Source: Blastocatellia bacterium (GTDB lineage: Bacteria > Acidobacteriota > Blastocatellia > HR10). From it: DNA of 64,000 nucleotides. The translations under genes were made by a program, and so were the position numbers. The notes under the pieces were generated by a model. It was not told the origin of the DNA. It made no database searches and saw only the letters and a program-made list of their open reading frames with translations. Positions 9,950 to 18,885 of the stretch are shown piece by piece (the first letter of the stretch is position 1; each line of letters begins with the position of its first letter). The DNA lies in contig JANWYV010000001.1 in the NCBI GenBank assembly GCA_025055075.1, positions 1 through 64,000 of the forward strand, read 5' to 3'.

Positions 9950-10990
9950 ATGGGACGAAAATGGATCGGTAGTCTGATCGCCGTCGTGGGGATCATCGTT
10001 GTCGGCGTGATCGTCTATCAATGGCGATCCGGAGAGGCGGAATTCGAGCCTGAGATTTTACCTCTGCCGGAGGGGCTTCAGGGCTACGAGGAGATGAAGA
10101 TCCCGCCGGATAATCCGATGACGCCGGAGAAGGTGGCGCTCGGTCGCCAGCTCTTCTTCGACAAGCGATTGAGCGCTGATGAATCGCGCTCTTGCTACTC
10201 GTGCCATCTCAACGAGAAGGGATTGAGCGACGGATTGCCCACATCCCTCGGGGCGCTTGGCAAGCGGCTCCCGCGCAACAGTCCGACGCTTTGGAACATT
10301 GGCTACCATCATGAATTCTACTGGGACGGACGGGCGCCGACATTGGAGAGACAGATCTTTGCGGCGTGGACCGGAGGGAACATGAGCGCCAAGCCCGAAG
10401 AGGTGGCGGCCAAGTTGAATCAGATCGAGGGGTATCGGCGGCAATTCCGAAAAGTCTTCGGCACCGACGCTACGCCGGATGCCATCGTCAAAGCTCTGGC
10501 CGCTTATACGCGCACGATCATCGGCGGGAACACGGCCTGGGATCGTTGGCGCGCGGGCGATGAGAACGCGATCAGTGAGGAAGCGAAGCGCGGGTGGGAG
10601 ATCTTCCAGCGGATCGGGTGCACGAATTGTCACGATGGTTTGCTCTTCACGGATCTGCAGTATCATAACGTGGGGATCGGCATGGATAAGCCGAATCCCG
10701 ACCTCGGGCGGTACAACGTCACCAAGCAGGATCGAGATCGCGGCGCTTTCAAGACGCCCACCCTGCGGGATGTGGCTCGATCGGCCCCGTATTTTCACGA
10801 TGGGAGCGTGGCGACGCTCGAAGAGGCCGTGGACATCATGTTGGCCGGCGGGAAACCAAATCCGTGGCTCGATCGCGCGAATTTGAAGCCGGCGAAGATC
10901 ACTCCCGAGGAACGACAAGCGCTCTTGGCCTTCCTGCGTTCGTTGACCGAGGAGGGGGAGTTGAAGGAACCACGGCTCCCACAGAAATGA
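9950..10990 (+). CDS. di-heme cytochrome c peroxidase (CcpA/MauG family)
   Basis: GGAGGAGGACGT precedes the ATG. An N-terminal anchor or uncleaved signal (SLIAVVGIIVVGVIVYQW) precedes two heme c sites: CYSCH at residues 82-86 and CTNCH near 224-228. The context motifs LFFDKRLSADESRSC and FKTPTLRDVARSAPYFHDGS are characteristic of bacterial di-heme peroxidases, which reduce hydrogen peroxide in the periplasm using cytochrome electrons. It is followed by a strong hairpin before convergent kbl. Confidence 0.92.
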   Translation: MGRKWIGSLIAVVGIIVVGVIVYQWRSGEAEFEPEILPLPEGLQGYEEMKIPPDNPMTPEKVALGRQLFFDKRLSADESRSCYSCHLNEKGLSDGLPTSLGALGKRLPRNSPTLWNIGYHHEFYWDGRAPTLERQIFAAWTGGNMSAKPEEVAAKLNQIEGYRRQFRKVFGTDATPDAIVKALAAYTRTIIGGNTAWDRWRAGDENAISEEAKRGWEIFQRIGCTNCHDGLLFTDLQYHNVGIGMDKPNPDLGRYNVTKQDRDRGAFKTPTLRDVARSAPYFHDGSVATLEEAVDIMLAGGKPNPWLDRANLKPAKITPEERQALLAFLRSLTEEGELKEPRLPQK

Positions 10991-10996
10991 ATCTTC

Positions 10997-11022
10997 GCGC
11001 GGAGGGCGCGTGCCCTCCGCGC
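10997..11022. terminator. bidirectional hairpin terminator between ccp and kbl
   Basis: Perfect 11-bp stem GCGCGGAGGGC / GCCCTCCGCGC with a 4-base loop, located exactly between two convergent genes. There is only a short pyrimidine stretch and no full T-tract, so its strength is uncertain. Confidence 0.65.
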
Positions 11023-11032
11023 CTTCCTGGCC

Positions 11033-12268
11033 TCACGGGATCACTCCAAAGCGCCGACCGACCTTTTGGAACGCCTCCAGCGCGCGGTCCAAATGCTCGC
11101 GCGTATGCGCGGCCGAGATCTGCGCCCGCAATCGCGCTTCCCCTTTCGGCACGACCGGATACCACAGCCCTTTGATGTACACGCCCTCCTTGAGCAATTC
11201 CACGCTCATGTCCATGGCGAGCGCCGCCTCGCCGAGCATGATCGGGACGATGGGATGCGTGCCCTCCAGGATCGTGTAGCCGAGGTTCTTGATCTCTCGG
11301 CGGAAATAGGCCGTGTTCTCATGCAAGCGCTCGACGAGCGAGGTATCGGTCATCAGGAGGTTCAGCGCTTCGATCGAGCCCATGACGACGGCCGGGGGCA
11401 TTGTGTTGGAGAACGTGTAGGGGCGTGACTTCTGCCGCAGCAGCTCGATCAATTCGCGCTTGCCAGCAATGAATCCTCCACAAGCGCCGCCGAGCGCCTT
11501 ACCGAACGTCCCCGTGATGACGTCTACCTGCCCGAAGACGCCCAGCTCTTCCGCCGTTCCTCGCCCACGTGGACCGAGCACGCCTGTCGCGTGAGAGTCA
11601 TCCACGAAGAGGAGTGCATTGTGCTGCCGCGCGAGCGCAATCAATTCCGGGAGCGGTGCCAGATCACCTTCCATAGAGAAGACGCCATCGGTGGCGATGA
11701 TCTTGATCCGGTACCCCGCTTTCTCATCGGCCTCCAGCATCTCTCGCAGCTGCGCGACATTGCGATGCGCATAGACCTTCGCCTCGGTCGTGCGAGTGAT
11801 GATGCGGCAGAGGCGAATGCCGTCAATGATGCTCGCATGATTGAGCTGATCGCTGTAGATGACGTCTCGATAATCCGTGAGGCCGAAATCGTTCGCCAGC
11901 AATCCGGCGAAGAACGCTTCGTTCGCCGCGAAGCAGGAGGAATGCAGCACGGCATCCTCGCAACCGACGAATTCGGCGATCTTCTGCTCCAGCTCCAGGT
12001 GAATCTTCTGCGTGCCGCAGATGAAGCGAACCGAGGCCAACCCATAACCGTATTCGCAAAGGCCGCGCAACGCCGCTTCTTTGACCTTCGGGTGATTGGA
12101 GAGACCCAGATAATTGTTCGAGGCGAGCATCACGACCTCGCGCCCATCCACGCGCACGACGCCATCTTGCTCGCTCTCGATCGGGACCTCGAATTTGTAC
12201 GTCTTGCTCATCTTGATCTGTTCGATCTCGCGGGCGATGAGTGCGTAGAGTTCGCGGATGGTGGCCAT
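11033..12268 (-). CDS. kbl: glycine C-acetyltransferase (2-amino-3-ketobutyrate CoA ligase)
   Basis: The start at 12268 is set by GAGGAGGGAGCT directly upstream. It is a PLP alpha-oxoamine synthase. The conserved [42 protein letters not shown] and PLP-lysine segment [13 protein letters not shown] are all present. Adjacent tdh makes kbl the best assignment over the paralogous bioF: it cleaves 2-amino-3-ketobutyrate with CoA to glycine and acetyl-CoA in threonine catabolism. It sits 32 bases after tdh on the same strand, so the two form an operon. Confidence 0.92.
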   Translation of the reverse strand: MATIRELYALIAREIEQIKMSKTYKFEVPIESEQDGVVRVDGREVVMLASNNYLGLSNHPKVKEAALRGLCEYGYGLASVRFICGTQKIHLELEQKIAEFVGCEDAVLHSSCFAANEAFFAGLLANDFGLTDYRDVIYSDQLNHASIIDGIRLCRIITRTTEAKVYAHRNVAQLREMLEADEKAGYRIKIIATDGVFSMEGDLAPLPELIALARQHNALLFVDDSHATGVLGPRGRGTAEELGVFGQVDVITGTFGKALGGACGGFIAGKRELIELLRQKSRPYTFSNTMPPAVVMGSIEALNLLMTDTSLVERLHENTAYFRREIKNLGYTILEGTHPIVPIMLGEAALAMDMSVELLKEGVYIKGLWYPVVPKGEARLRAQISAAHTREHLDRALEAFQKVGRRFGVIP

Positions 12269-12300
12269 AGCTCCCTCCTCAGGATATTTCCGACGGCCGT

Positions 12301-13464
12301 TCACCCGGCGAAATCGCTCGGATTCGGCGTGAAGATGAGCTTCATGGCGTGGCCGGCGAGTAGTGTCTGAAACGCTTCCTCATATTCGCTCAAGCGATAC
12401 GCGCGCGGGGCGACGAGCCATCCCAACTTCTCCTTGAGGCCCAACCGATCGCTCCGCAGCAGCTTCAGCATCGTCTCCCATGTATCAAATAGGCGCCGGC
12501 CGAAGATCCCCTTGATCGTGACGCCCTTCCACACGACGAAGTTAGCGAAATCGAAGAGGACGGGTTCCTTCGGAATCCCCAACAGGACGACCATCCCACC
12601 ATTGCGCACCAGCTCGAACGCATCGCGATAGGCTGATGGAGCGCCGGACATCTCCAGAACGACGTCCACGCCCTGGGCTTCCTTCTCCAGACGGCGCACC
12701 TCGCGATACAGATCGGCTACCGAATGGGCGACGTCGAAGCAGAAATCCGCGCCGAAGGCTCGGGCCAGCTCGAAGCGATGCTCGACGTCCACCTTCTCCG
12801 TGACATAGATGCGCGTGGCGCCGTAGATGCGCGCCAACAGCGTCGCCATCAACCCGAGGGGCCCAAGCCCCAGGATCGCGACGCTTTTGCCGCTCACTTC
12901 AGCCATCTGAATCGTGTGCACGGCGTTCCCCAGAGCATCCAGGAACGCACCCAGCCGCGGCGGGATCTCCGAGAGATCGCCGCGCTTGCCAAGCAGGATC
13001 ACATTCCGACGGGGCACGACGACATATTGCGCGTAGCAGCCGTCCAGATGCACGCCCTTCACGCGCACGTTCACGCAGATGTGCTCATTTCCCATTCGGC
13101 AGAGCGCGCAGTGACCGCAAGGAATGTGCATCTCCGCCGTAACGTAGTCGCCCCGTTCCACGACGAGGTCCGAACGCAGGCCGAGAGTCTGGAGCGCTTC
13201 CGCGTCCTCTCCGACTTCTTCGACGATGCCACAGAATTCGTGACCGATGATGATGGGGCGGTAAGCCTCCGGTCGATCCAGATACCGCTGCATCTCTTCG
13301 ATGATGGCCGGATTCTGCGTGCTCAGATAAATGCTCTTATCGGTGCCGCAGACGGAGGCCGCCAGGACTTTGATCTTCACCTCCCCATGTCCGACCTCCG
13401 GTTCCGGCACCTCCGTCCAGGTCAGGCCGTCGGCGTGGAGATCATCTTTCCTCAAGCATTCCAT
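12301..13464 (-). CDS. tdh: L-threonine 3-dehydrogenase, zinc-dependent
   Basis: A medium-chain zinc dehydrogenase of 387 residues. Catalytic zinc ligands appear as CGTDKSIY (Cys) and [13 protein letters not shown] (His-Glu). Structural zinc cysteines are in [15 protein letters not shown], and the NAD-binding [13 protein letters not shown] motif follows. Pairing with kbl supports threonine 3-dehydrogenase, giving 2-amino-3-ketobutyrate. A candidate promoter with consensus -10 lies 47 bases upstream. The ribosome site AAGGAG is rather far (about 12 bases) from the ATG. Confidence 0.9.
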   Translation of the reverse strand: MECLRKDDLHADGLTWTEVPEPEVGHGEVKIKVLAASVCGTDKSIYLSTQNPAIIEEMQRYLDRPEAYRPIIIGHEFCGIVEEVGEDAEALQTLGLRSDLVVERGDYVTAEMHIPCGHCALCRMGNEHICVNVRVKGVHLDGCYAQYVVVPRRNVILLGKRGDLSEIPPRLGAFLDALGNAVHTIQMAEVSGKSVAILGLGPLGLMATLLARIYGATRIYVTEKVDVEHRFELARAFGADFCFDVAHSVADLYREVRRLEKEAQGVDVVLEMSGAPSAYRDAFELVRNGGMVVLLGIPKEPVLFDFANFVVWKGVTIKGIFGRRLFDTWETMLKLLRSDRLGLKEKLGWLVAPRAYRLSEYEEAFQTLLAGHAMKLIFTPNPSDFAG

Positions 13465-13488
13465 GCGTCGTCATCTCTCCTTCCGCAC

Positions 13489-13537
13489 GGCTTTTTCGCT
13501 CCCCCGCAGAATTATAGGGGGGAGTGCGCGAAAAGCC
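13489..13537. repeat. inverted repeat spanning the tdh promoter -10
   Basis: GGCTTTT at 13489-13495 pairs with AAAAGCC at 13531-13537. Inner arms are C-rich on the left and G-rich on the right (CTCCCCC / GGGGGGAG), with the tdh -10 hexamer in the intervening part. It could be an operator or a cruciform-forming element. Confidence 0.5.
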
Positions 13538-13539
13538 AA
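13511..13539 (-). promoter_or_regulatory. sigma-70-type promoter of tdh-kbl
   Basis: The reverse strand reads TTGGCT (13539-13534), 17 bases, then TATAAT (13516-13511). The -10 is perfect and the -35 matches four of six. The transcript would start near 13504, giving a leader of about 40 bases before tdh. Confidence 0.65.
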
Positions 13540-13623
13540 TGGGATCGCCGATCGGGATGCTCGCCAGCGATTTTCAGGCTATACTTGAGAGCTTCTTTCA
13601 ACGCATCAGGAGGACATGGCCGC

Positions 13624-15216
13624 GTGCTTCGAAGATGGTCGCGAACGGACGGGACGAGCCGGAAGGAACTCGCGCCGCGGGCGAGGGAAGAACCGACGCG
13701 CGCGTCGCGCGCTGAGGGGCCGAGCGTCGAACGAGGACATTCGCTCGGCTGGCGCGGATGGTGGCGCGCGGTGGAAATTCTGACGGTCGCCCTCTTCTTC
13801 GCCGCCTATCTCTATCTGGACGCCCTCGCGGCGTGTGATCCACACAAGGTGCGCGGTCGCTTTCGGCGCGTGTTGCGATGGCTCGCGCGCCGCTTCCTCG
13901 CGCAAGGGGTCCTTCAGCGCGAGGAACGCTTACGCGCGCAGGCCGTGTGGCTGCGGAATCGGCTGGTGAAGCTCGGCCCCACGTTCATTAAGATCGGCCA
14001 AGCCTTAGCCACCCGCGCCGATCTTCTGCCGCTGCCGTACATCCAGGAGCTGACGCGGTTGCAAGACGAGGTTCCGCCATTCCCCCAAGCGGAGGCGGCG
14101 CGCATCTTGGAGGAAGAACTCGGCGCCCCCGCCGAGCGACTCTTCGCCTTCATCAATTGGGAACCGATCGCTTCCGCCAGTCTCGGTCAGGTCTACTACG
14201 GACGGCTGCCTTCAGGCGAGGAGGTCGCCATCAAAGTCCAACGTCCCCGCTTGCGCGAGGCGATCCACGTGGACCTGATGATCCTTCGACGCATCGCCCG
14301 CTTCCTCAAGCGATACCCTCAGCTCTTTCGCGGCGTGGATTGGACGGGCGTGTTGGATGAGTTCGCCGTCACCATCTTCGAGGAGATGAATTATCGCCAG
14401 GAAGCGCGGCATGCCGAGCAATTCCGCGAGAATTTCCGACGATGGCGGGACGTCTACGTCCCGAAGATTTACTGGGCCTATACGACCGAGCGCGTCCTCA
14501 CCATGGAGTACATTCACGGCGTGAAGGTGACCGACGTGGAGGAACTGCGGCGACGCGGATTCTCTCCCGCGCACCTCCATCGGCTCCTAGCGCGCACGTA
14601 TCTCAAGCAATTCCTCGAGGACGGATTCTTTCACGCCGATCCGCATCCGGGGAATTTGCGCGTCATGCCGGATGGACGCTTGGCCTTCTTCGATTTCGGC
14701 ATGACGGGGCGCATTGATGCGCGGCTGCAAAGCTTGATGATCGAGGCCTTCTTCCACATCGTGAACCGCGACGTCTCGGGCTTGGTGGAGGATCTCATCA
14801 AACTGGGCTTTCTCGATCCGAAGGTGGACCCGCGCCTCATTCGTCCCCTGGTCGAGGAGTTATTCCGCGAGTACCTCGGGCTGAAGCTGAGCGAGATCAA
14901 ATTCAAGGAGCTGACCTACGACCTGGCCGAGGTGGTCTACGAATATCCCTTCCGCATCCCCACGCGCTTCACGTATATGATCCGCGCTCTGATGGAGCTG
15001 GAGGGGATCGGGATTGCCATTGATCCGGAATTCAACTTCATTGACGTGGCCCGCCCCTTCGCGCGGGAGTACTTCTTCAAGCGCGAGGCCCGCCAGCTTC
15101 GCGCGGCGCTATTGAACCGTCTGCTTCGAGGGGAGAACGGTGCGCTTCGCTTCGACCAACTCTGGCGTTTCGCCAAACTCGCCGTGCGCGTCTATCTCGA
15201 TAAGCTGAAAGTTTGA
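13624..15216 (+). CDS. ubiB: UbiB/ABC1 family atypical kinase
   Basis: The open frame runs far upstream through the antisense of tdh. The real start is GTG at 13624, with AGGAGG 9 bases before it, giving 530 residues. N-terminal VEILTVALFFAAYLYLDAL is hydrophobic. Family-defining motifs follow: KxGQ-type KLGPTFIKIGQALATR, the alanine-rich loop SASLGQVYYG, VAIKVQRP (Lys), and the catalytic/metal HADPHPGNL and FFDFGMTGR. UbiB-like proteins support quinone biosynthesis; here menaquinone or ubiquinone is unknown. The typical C-terminal transmembrane pair is not obvious. Confidence 0.9.
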   Translation: MLRRWSRTDGTSRKELAPRAREEPTRASRAEGPSVERGHSLGWRGWWRAVEILTVALFFAAYLYLDALAACDPHKVRGRFRRVLRWLARRFLAQGVLQREERLRAQAVWLRNRLVKLGPTFIKIGQALATRADLLPLPYIQELTRLQDEVPPFPQAEAARILEEELGAPAERLFAFINWEPIASASLGQVYYGRLPSGEEVAIKVQRPRLREAIHVDLMILRRIARFLKRYPQLFRGVDWTGVLDEFAVTIFEEMNYRQEARHAEQFRENFRRWRDVYVPKIYWAYTTERVLTMEYIHGVKVTDVEELRRRGFSPAHLHRLLARTYLKQFLEDGFFHADPHPGNLRVMPDGRLAFFDFGMTGRIDARLQSLMIEAFFHIVNRDVSGLVEDLIKLGFLDPKVDPRLIRPLVEELFREYLGLKLSEIKFKELTYDLAEVVYEYPFRIPTRFTYMIRALMELEGIGIAIDPEFNFIDVARPFAREYFFKREARQLRAALLNRLLRGENGALRFDQLWRFAKLAVRVYLDKLKV

Positions 15217-17661
15217 TCAAGGCCGCAATTCCCCAAATCGGCCCGGACGTCTCTTCTTCGGGTCTTCCGGTGGCGGTTCAACGGGTTCCTGCAGCGGCTT
15301 GAGAATGAGATCGGGGATCTTCTCCTTGAGGGTTGGTTCGCCTTGGCGATCGGGCGGACCGGTGGGCTCAGCTATCAGCGAGGGGAGAGGGGAAGGGGCG
15401 ACTGCAGGAAGCTCGCGAATCCCCAGCGCCTCGCGCACCTCTCGCTCGGTCTGCTCTCGCGCTGCTCGAATCCATTCGGGCATTTCCATGATCAGCTCGA
15501 ACGCTGTGGGCGTCTTGTCCTTGAGATACTCGCGCATGAAGTCAATCCAGATGGGCAATGCGGCGACCGAACCCGTCTCCTTCGGACCGAGGCTGCGCTT
15601 CCGATCGCTGAAGCCAATCCACACGCCCGTGCATACCGTCGGGGTGAAGCCGATGAACCATGCGTCGGTGAAGTCGTTCACCGTTCCGGTCTTGCCCGCA
15701 ATAGGCCACTCTTGGAATTCTGCGTAGGCGCGGATGCGAGCCGCCGTGCCGCCGTTCACGACGCCTTGTAGCAAGCGCACCATCGTCGAAGCCACGTATG
15801 GATCGAGCACCTGTTCCGGCGGCGGCGCTTCCCATCGCTCCAATTCGCGCCCATCGCGATCCACGACGCGACGGATCATGTGAGGGACGACGCGTCGGCC
15901 TTGGTTGGCGAAGATCGCGTACGCGGCTGTCATGGCCAGCAAAGGTTCCTCAGTCGCGCCGAGAGCTGAGGGGAGGAAGGGCGCCATCGGGTTCGGGAGA
16001 CCCAAGCGTTCGACCATGCGGACGGCCCGCGCGATGCCGATGCGTTGCAGGATGCGCACGGCGGGAACGTTGCGCGATTCCGCGACAGCTTGCGCGATGG
16101 TGATCGAGCCTTTGAACGTGTGATCGTAATTCGAGGGGGCCCACTCCCCAATCTGCAGCGGCGCATCCAAGACGCGATCGTCCGGCGTCAGTCCAGCCTC
16201 CACGGCCGCCGCATAGATGAACGGCTTGAACGCCGAGCCCGTCTGTCGTAGGCCCTGCGTGGCGTGATTGAAGCGCATGCGGGTGAAGTCATATCCGCCG
16301 ACCATCGCTTTGATCTCGCCAGAAGGAATCTCCAGCGCGACCAATGCGCCCTGAACCTCGGGCATTTGCAAGAGGGTGACCCGCATCGTCTTCGTCTGCT
16401 CATCGAGGCTCTGCACCTGGACGATGGTGAGGTCTCCCGGACGCACGAGCTGTGACAGAGGGCGTCCCCACGGCGCATCGCGTTGGGTCACGCGCGCTGT
16501 ATATGGCCCCACGCGCACCACTGCTTCTCCCGCGGCGACCGAGAGGACCAATCCCGGATAGTATTCGCCGATCTCGAATCCCCCCTCCCAATCCGGATGG
16601 CGATATGTGGTCAGATCCTTGCCTTGATCGAGGACATTCTCCGTCGGACCGCGCCAGCCATGACGGCGATCGTACGCATGCAGCCCGTTGCGCACAGCAC
16701 GGACGGCTGCGCGTTGCGCGCGAGCGTCTAGCGTGGTGTAGACCTGCAATCCTCCGGCATGCGTGCGCCGCGTCCCATATTTCTCCTCCAGGTATCGCCG
16801 CACTTCTTCGACGAAATAGGCGTACGGCGAGCGGGCATTGGAGAAGCGATTGCCCTCGGCCAGCCGAATGGGACGAGCCATCGCCGCACGCGCCACCTCG
16901 CGGGAGATGTATCCCTCCTCGGCCATCTTCTCCAGGACGAGATTCCGGCGAGCGAGCGCCGCCTGTGGGCGCGTCACGGGCGAGTAGAGTTGTGGCGCTT
17001 TGGGGAGCGCCGCCAAAAGCGCTGCCTCTTCGAGCGTCAGCTCCCGGGCCGATTTCCCGAAATAGTACTGAGCCGCCGCTTCGACCCCATAGGCGTTGCC
17101 GCCGAGATAGATCTGGTTGCAATACAGCTCGATGATCTGCTCCTTCGTGTAATACCGCTCGATGAGGAGCGCCAGCAGCGCCTCCTTCAGTTTCCGCGAG
17201 TACGTCCGCTCCGGATTCAGGAAGAGCATCTTGGCCAATTGTTGCGTGATCGTCGAGCCGCCTTGCACGGTCTCACCGGCGCGGAGATTCGCGATGAAGG
17301 CACCGAGGATACGAATCGGATCAATCCCCGTGTGCTCATAGAAGCGCGCATCCTCGATGGCGATGAAGGCATGGCGGACGTGTGGAGGGATTTCGAAATA
17401 GGAGAGTGGCAGGCGGCGTTCCAGATAGAACTCGCCGATGACGGTCCGGCCATCATCGGCATAAACGCGCGAGAGGACGCTCGCTTGGTAATCGCTGAGC
17501 TGGGCGACCATGAGAGCGTATTCGGAGTGGTCGAGCGCGTAGGCGACAAGGGCGCCAGAGAGACCGCCGCTCAGCGCCGCCAGTAGCAGCAGCGAGATGA
17601 TCGGACGGCGGCGCCAAAAAGCCCGCACGCGCGATGACGGCCAACCTTTCCGCTCGTTCAT
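15217..17661 (-). CDS. mrcA: bifunctional class A penicillin-binding protein 1A
   Basis: It has one N-terminal transmembrane segment (IISLLLLAALSGGLSGALVAY) after a basic cytoplasmic tail. The glycosyltransferase 51 domain follows, with FIAIEDARFYEHTGID, GGSTITQQLAKM and EQIIELYCNQIYLGGNAYG. The transpeptidase domain has SxxK (GSAFKPF, near residue 475), SxN (ESRNVPAVR) and KTG (AGKTGTVNDFTDAWF, near 655). It polymerises and cross-links peptidoglycan at the inner membrane surface. The C-terminus is a proline-rich tail. It overlaps mogA by 4 bases. The usual name for this product is PBP1A. Confidence 0.95.
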   Translation of the reverse strand: MNERKGWPSSRVRAFWRRRPIISLLLLAALSGGLSGALVAYALDHSEYALMVAQLSDYQASVLSRVYADDGRTVIGEFYLERRLPLSYFEIPPHVRHAFIAIEDARFYEHTGIDPIRILGAFIANLRAGETVQGGSTITQQLAKMLFLNPERTYSRKLKEALLALLIERYYTKEQIIELYCNQIYLGGNAYGVEAAAQYYFGKSARELTLEEAALLAALPKAPQLYSPVTRPQAALARRNLVLEKMAEEGYISREVARAAMARPIRLAEGNRFSNARSPYAYFVEEVRRYLEEKYGTRRTHAGGLQVYTTLDARAQRAAVRAVRNGLHAYDRRHGWRGPTENVLDQGKDLTTYRHPDWEGGFEIGEYYPGLVLSVAAGEAVVRVGPYTARVTQRDAPWGRPLSQLVRPGDLTIVQVQSLDEQTKTMRVTLLQMPEVQGALVALEIPSGEIKAMVGGYDFTRMRFNHATQGLRQTGSAFKPFIYAAAVEAGLTPDDRVLDAPLQIGEWAPSNYDHTFKGSITIAQAVAESRNVPAVRILQRIGIARAVRMVERLGLPNPMAPFLPSALGATEEPLLAMTAAYAIFANQGRRVVPHMIRRVVDRDGRELERWEAPPPEQVLDPYVASTMVRLLQGVVNGGTAARIRAYAEFQEWPIAGKTGTVNDFTDAWFIGFTPTVCTGVWIGFSDRKRSLGPKETGSVAALPIWIDFMREYLKDKTPTAFELIMEMPEWIRAAREQTEREVREALGIRELPAVAPSPLPSLIAEPTGPPDRQGEPTLKEKIPDLILKPLQEPVEPPPEDPKKRRPGRFGELRP

Positions 17662-18179
17662 GCTCCTTCTCCCCTTCGATGCGGCGCGAGATCGTCGTGC
17701 GTGGCTTCTCCGGTCAACGTCTCCAAGGCGTGCCGAAGAACGCCACGGATCACGGCGAACCCTTCGCGCGCGCCGCGAACGCTCCCCGGCAAGTTGATGA
17801 TGAGCGTGCCCGCGCGGATGCCCGCGATCCCTCGCGAGAGCATCGCGAACGGTGTGCTTTCGAGAACGCCTCTCAAGCGAATGGCTTCCGGAATCCCTGG
17901 GACCTCGCGCTCGATGACCTCGCGGGTCGCCTCCGGCGTCTGATCCCGCGGCGAAAGCCCTGTTCCGCCTGTCGTGAGGATGAGGTTCACGTCAGCGCGC
18001 TCGGCGTAGTCCACGAGGCGTCGGGCGATCATCGGCCGATCATCGGGCAAGATCTCAGCGGCGACGATCTCCGCGCCCAGACGTTGTAACTCTTCGACGA
18101 GCGCCGGGCCAGACTGATCCTCGCGCTCACCGCGTGCCGCGCTATCGCTGATCGTCAAAACGACGGCTCGAATCTTCAC
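17658..18179 (-). CDS. mogA: MogA/MoaB family molybdopterin biosynthesis protein
   Basis: The GTG start has GAGGAGG about 5-7 bases upstream. The 173-residue protein shows the MoCF-binding fold: AVVLTISDSAARGERED, LILTTGGTGLSPRD and LIINLPGS. The family either adenylylates molybdopterin or prepares metal insertion. No other molybdenum cofactor gene lies in this window. Translational coupling to mrcA by the 4-base overlap is odd functionally but common in dense genomes. Confidence 0.9.
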   Translation of the reverse strand: MKIRAVVLTISDSAARGEREDQSGPALVEELQRLGAEIVAAEILPDDRPMIARRLVDYAERADVNLILTTGGTGLSPRDQTPEATREVIEREVPGIPEAIRLRGVLESTPFAMLSRGIAGIRAGTLIINLPGSVRGAREGFAVIRGVLRHALETLTGEATHDDLAPHRRGEGA

Positions 18180-18188
18180 ACACCCTCC

Positions 18189-18833
18189 TCACGCAAGGCT
18201 CGTGCGCTCGTGGCCCTCAGCAGCGAGAGCCACAGATTTCCCTTCGAGCGATCTTTCAGCGGCGACGGCTTCCCGTTGCGGCTCGGTCCATTCCAGACCG
18301 AATCGTCGCCGAAAATCGGGAGTCTGCTTCCTCAGCTCCACCCAAATCTCGAAGGTCTCCGGAGAGGAAGCCCAGAGCGCGAACCATTCGGCGATCTCCT
18401 CTTTGACGACGCGCGCTCGCTCTTCCTTCGCGCGGCGCGCAGCCGCACGGGCTCGTCGCCATCCAAGCCGCGCCAACGCTCGCGCATAGGCGATCCCTCT
18501 TCCGTCGCCGCGCTCCCTGAAATGGCGATAGAGACGACTCAGCTCTCGCAACGATTGCTCCGCACGTTCCAGCGTATCGAATTTCAAGACCCCCTCGAAC
18601 TGGCGGGCATATTCCTCTTCAAACACGGGCGTGGTGAACGGCCCGCTCAGGGAGACCCGATATCCAGCATCGCGAAGGACCTCCACGATGTATCCGTCCG
18701 AAGGGCACTCCGCGTCGCCCAACTCTTGGCGCAGCCGCGCCTTCAGATGGACCAATTCCCTCTCGCCGATCTCTCTCCAGGCCATCTCCTGGCAGAGGCG
18801 CAAGATCGCTTCCTTCTTCTTCCCGCGGCTCAT
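18189..18833 (-). CDS. conserved-looking protein of unknown function, Arg/Glu-rich
   Basis: A 215-residue protein if started at MSRGKKKEAIL (18833); ATG at 18854 is an alternative and neither has a clear ribosome site. No signal peptide or membrane span is seen. It is strongly charged and mostly helical, with a repeated Arg/Ala/Glu helix (RLGWRRARAAARRAKEERAR). An N-terminal motif ILRLCQEMAWREIGERELVHL may be helix-turn-helix-like. I do not recognise a family. It is divergent from nagA across a short region containing a dyad, so it could be a local regulator; that is speculation. Confidence 0.6.
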   Translation of the reverse strand: MSRGKKKEAILRLCQEMAWREIGERELVHLKARLRQELGDAECPSDGYIVEVLRDAGYRVSLSGPFTTPVFEEEYARQFEGVLKFDTLERAEQSLRELSRLYRHFRERGDGRGIAYARALARLGWRRARAAARRAKEERARVVKEEIAEWFALWASSPETFEIWVELRKQTPDFRRRFGLEWTEPQREAVAAERSLEGKSVALAAEGHERTSLA

Positions 18834-18851
18834 GGTGCTGCGTCCGAATAG

Positions 18852-18878
18852 CATTTTAGCGGAAACCGGCCTAAAATG
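18852..18878. promoter_or_regulatory. dyad between nagA and the divergent gene
   Basis: CATTTTAG (18852-18859) and its exact reverse complement CTAAAATG (18871-18878) are separated by 11 bases in the 52-bp divergent gap. Each arm contains TAAAAT pointing outward, so the dyad could be two back-to-back -10 elements or one operator for a dimeric regulator. The nagA ATG lies 8 bases past the right arm, implying a nearly leaderless mRNA in the first case. Confidence 0.5.
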
Positions 18879-18885
18879 GCACGCT

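Noticed and set aside
8494-9996. 500-codon open frame antisense to mlaE/mlaD
   Set aside because: Arg/Asp-rich shadow of well-recognised genes with no domain of its own.
11033-12268. bioF (8-amino-7-oxononanoate synthase) for the alpha-oxoamine synthase
   Set aside because: Adjacent tdh and shared operon favour kbl; no biotin genes are nearby.
12724-13623. N-terminal extension of the UbiB frame
   Set aside because: It is the antisense of tdh with no family similarity; GTG at 13624 with AGGAGG fits better.
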